Shown here in pieces: positions 44,875 to 44,878 of a DNA stretch of 44,878 nt. Under the pieces are notes generated by a model. It did not search any database, was not told where the DNA came from, and worked only from the letters and a program-made list of their open reading frames with translations. Every line of letters starts with the position of its first letter. Within the stretch, counting starts at the first letter, position 1. The stretch comes from UBA12191 sp964422295 (GTDB lineage Bacteria; Planctomycetota; UBA8108; UBA1146), in the NCBI GenBank assembly GCA_964422295.1, contig CAYRAM010000022.1:1-44878 (forward strand), given 5' to 3'. The translations under genes and the position numbers were made by a program.

Positions 44875-44878
44875 ATCT

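Overview
The window looks like part of a chromosome from a Planctomycetota bacterium, probably a marine or environmental lineage. This is inferred from family content, since no 16S or other marker gene is present. The supporting signs are: eight large secreted proteins carrying the same two-loop dockerin-like calcium module; long arrays of DCNxNGIPDxC and thrombospondin type 3-like repeats; FG-GAP/VCBS and ASPIC/UnbV proteins; a DUF1111 di-haem oxidoreductase; and an OprP-type porin, which implies an outer membrane. I found no insertion sequence, phage gene, integrase or CRISPR array.

Layout. 1-760: a 19-bp tandem repeat cut by the window edge, a doubtful small ORF, and tRNA-Pro with a UUCG-loop terminator. 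809-11327: secreted proteins, comprising a 1518-residue TSP3-repeat protein, a CRTAC1-like lipoprotein, a di-haem cytochrome c peroxidase with a dockerin-like tail, and a cohesin-like/19-residue-repeat protein. 11344-14941: housekeeping-type genes (ATP-grasp ligase, RhlE-like helicase, PdxH-like oxidase) and tRNA-Arg. 15031-16311: an FG-GAP protein interrupted by one in-frame UGA at what I believe is a conserved cysteine site, followed by a hairpin that fits bacterial SECIS rules. This is a candidate selenoprotein. 16337-22009: a complete phosphate-uptake unit on the minus strand (OprP-like porin, pstS, pstC, pstA, pstB, phoU). 22332-29313: THUMP methyltransferase, SRPBCC protein, dockerin protein, a tiny membrane protein, DUF255/thioredoxin-domain protein, YaiI-like protein. 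29310-36753: dockerin protein, penicillin-acylase-family protein with an N-terminal dockerin, coupled zinc peptidase lipoprotein, ECF sigma/anti-sigma pair, tRNA-Leu, outer-membrane-type lipoprotein. 36830-41466: DUF1111 di-haem protein and a VCBS protein, both with dockerin-like tails. 42152-44874: a repeat-rich cytoplasmic protein and tRNA-Cys.

How the parts relate. The phosphate genes form one transport pathway from outer membrane to cytoplasm. The dockerin-bearing proteins appear to share one extracytoplasmic module that is independent of the catalytic domain attached to it. It occurs on a peroxidase, a DUF1111 enzyme, a penicillin-acylase-family hydrolase, structural repeat proteins and VCBS proteins. 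Comparing the eight copies shows four cysteines lost in pairs, which suggests two disulfides. The sigma/anti-sigma pair has a cysteine- and histidine-rich outer domain that may sense metal or redox state. The strongest candidate for new biology is the UGA-containing FG-GAP gene.
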